DNA from: Ruixingdingia sedimenti
GTDB taxonomy: Bacteria > Pseudomonadota > Alphaproteobacteria > Rhodobacterales > Rhodobacteraceae
NCBI RefSeq assembly: GCF_031432425.1
Contig: NZ_JAVKPH010000076.1
Location: forward strand, 1-6,563
Direction: 5' to 3'
Length of the DNA: 6,563 nt
Part shown: positions 6,487 through 6,563 of the stretch, piece after piece
How the letters are laid out: the number at the start of each line of letters is the position of its first letter
How positions within the stretch are numbered: position 1 is the stretch's first letter
Notes under the pieces: model-generated
Databases searched by the model: none
The model's input: only the letters and a program-made list of their open reading frames with translations
Told to the model about the DNA's origin: nothing
Position numbers and translations under genes: made by a program

Positions 6487-6563
6487 TGAACCGCGCCGGG
6501 TTTGCCGGAGGCTCCAACTCTTGAGTAGGATGGAGCATCATGAGCAAGACGACGAACAAGTTT
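6487..6563 (+). mobile_element. Left end of an IS3-type insertion sequence
   Basis: TGAACCGCGCCGGGTTTGCC at 6487 begins with the TG of IS3-family termini and resembles ends I recall from alphaproteobacterial IS3 elements. A short leader and a small open frame follow. The element lies within the IS5 transposase codons, which stop matching at exactly this point. It continues past the window edge, so the opposite end and the target duplication cannot be seen. Confidence 0.75.
6540..6563 (+). CDS. IS3-family transposase orfA, first codons only (partial)
   Basis: ATG at 6540 opens MSKTTNKF, the characteristic start of many IS3-type OrfA proteins (helix-turn-helix subunit), which typically continue with a SPEVR motif outside the window. 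GGATGGAG at 6528-6535 is a good ribosome-binding site. Eight codons are too few to name the element, but the start, the leader and the terminus agree. Confidence 0.65.

Overview
This GC-rich window suggests an alphaproteobacterial accessory region. The evidence is high G+C, codon usage that leaves long antisense open frames, and an IS3-type start of a kind familiar from Rhodobacterales and Rhizobiales; the taxon is an inference. All the accessory genes read on the minus strand, so the biological order runs from the right edge to the left edge.

Right edge (about 6262-6563): a nested insertion-sequence scar. The 3' end of an IS5-family transposase gene (minus strand) is cut at about 6486/6487 by the left end of an IS3-type element. 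That element's orfA starts at 6540 and runs off the window on the plus strand. The outer end of the IS5 element lies against a broken Z1-domain gene.

Centre (2036 to about 6265): the remains of a defence-type operon. It holds a 5'-truncated Z1-domain gene, an intact PD-(D/E)XK motif (DUF4420-like) nuclease gene and an intact AIPR-family gene. The three genes overlap (17 bp and 4 bp), as expected for co-translated partners. In many genomes this trio follows a C5 cytosine methyltransferase and an HSP90-like GHKL ATPase. Neither is visible here, and the helicase-like N-terminal half of Z1 is missing, so the system has lost its front end or has it displaced beyond the IS elements.

Left-centre (432-1853): a separate gene for a Fic-fold protein with an N-terminal winged helix-turn-helix, an inhibitory-helix motif and a degenerate Fic motif in which the catalytic His is Gln. 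It has a strong ribosome-binding site and its own upstream region, with three 12-bp tandem repeats overlapping a candidate promoter. This points to autoregulation.

Left edge (1-252): the first 59 or so codons of an uncharacterised conserved protein, cut at a CTAG site by the end of another IS, probably IS5-type, that continues out of the window.

Overall this looks like a decaying defence island bounded by IS insertions. Two putative nuclease genes and a Fic-type regulator or toxin remain intact, while the genes at both margins are broken. I see no RNA gene, CRISPR array or tRNA. The gaps at 253-431 and 1854-2035 hold no gene I can support.
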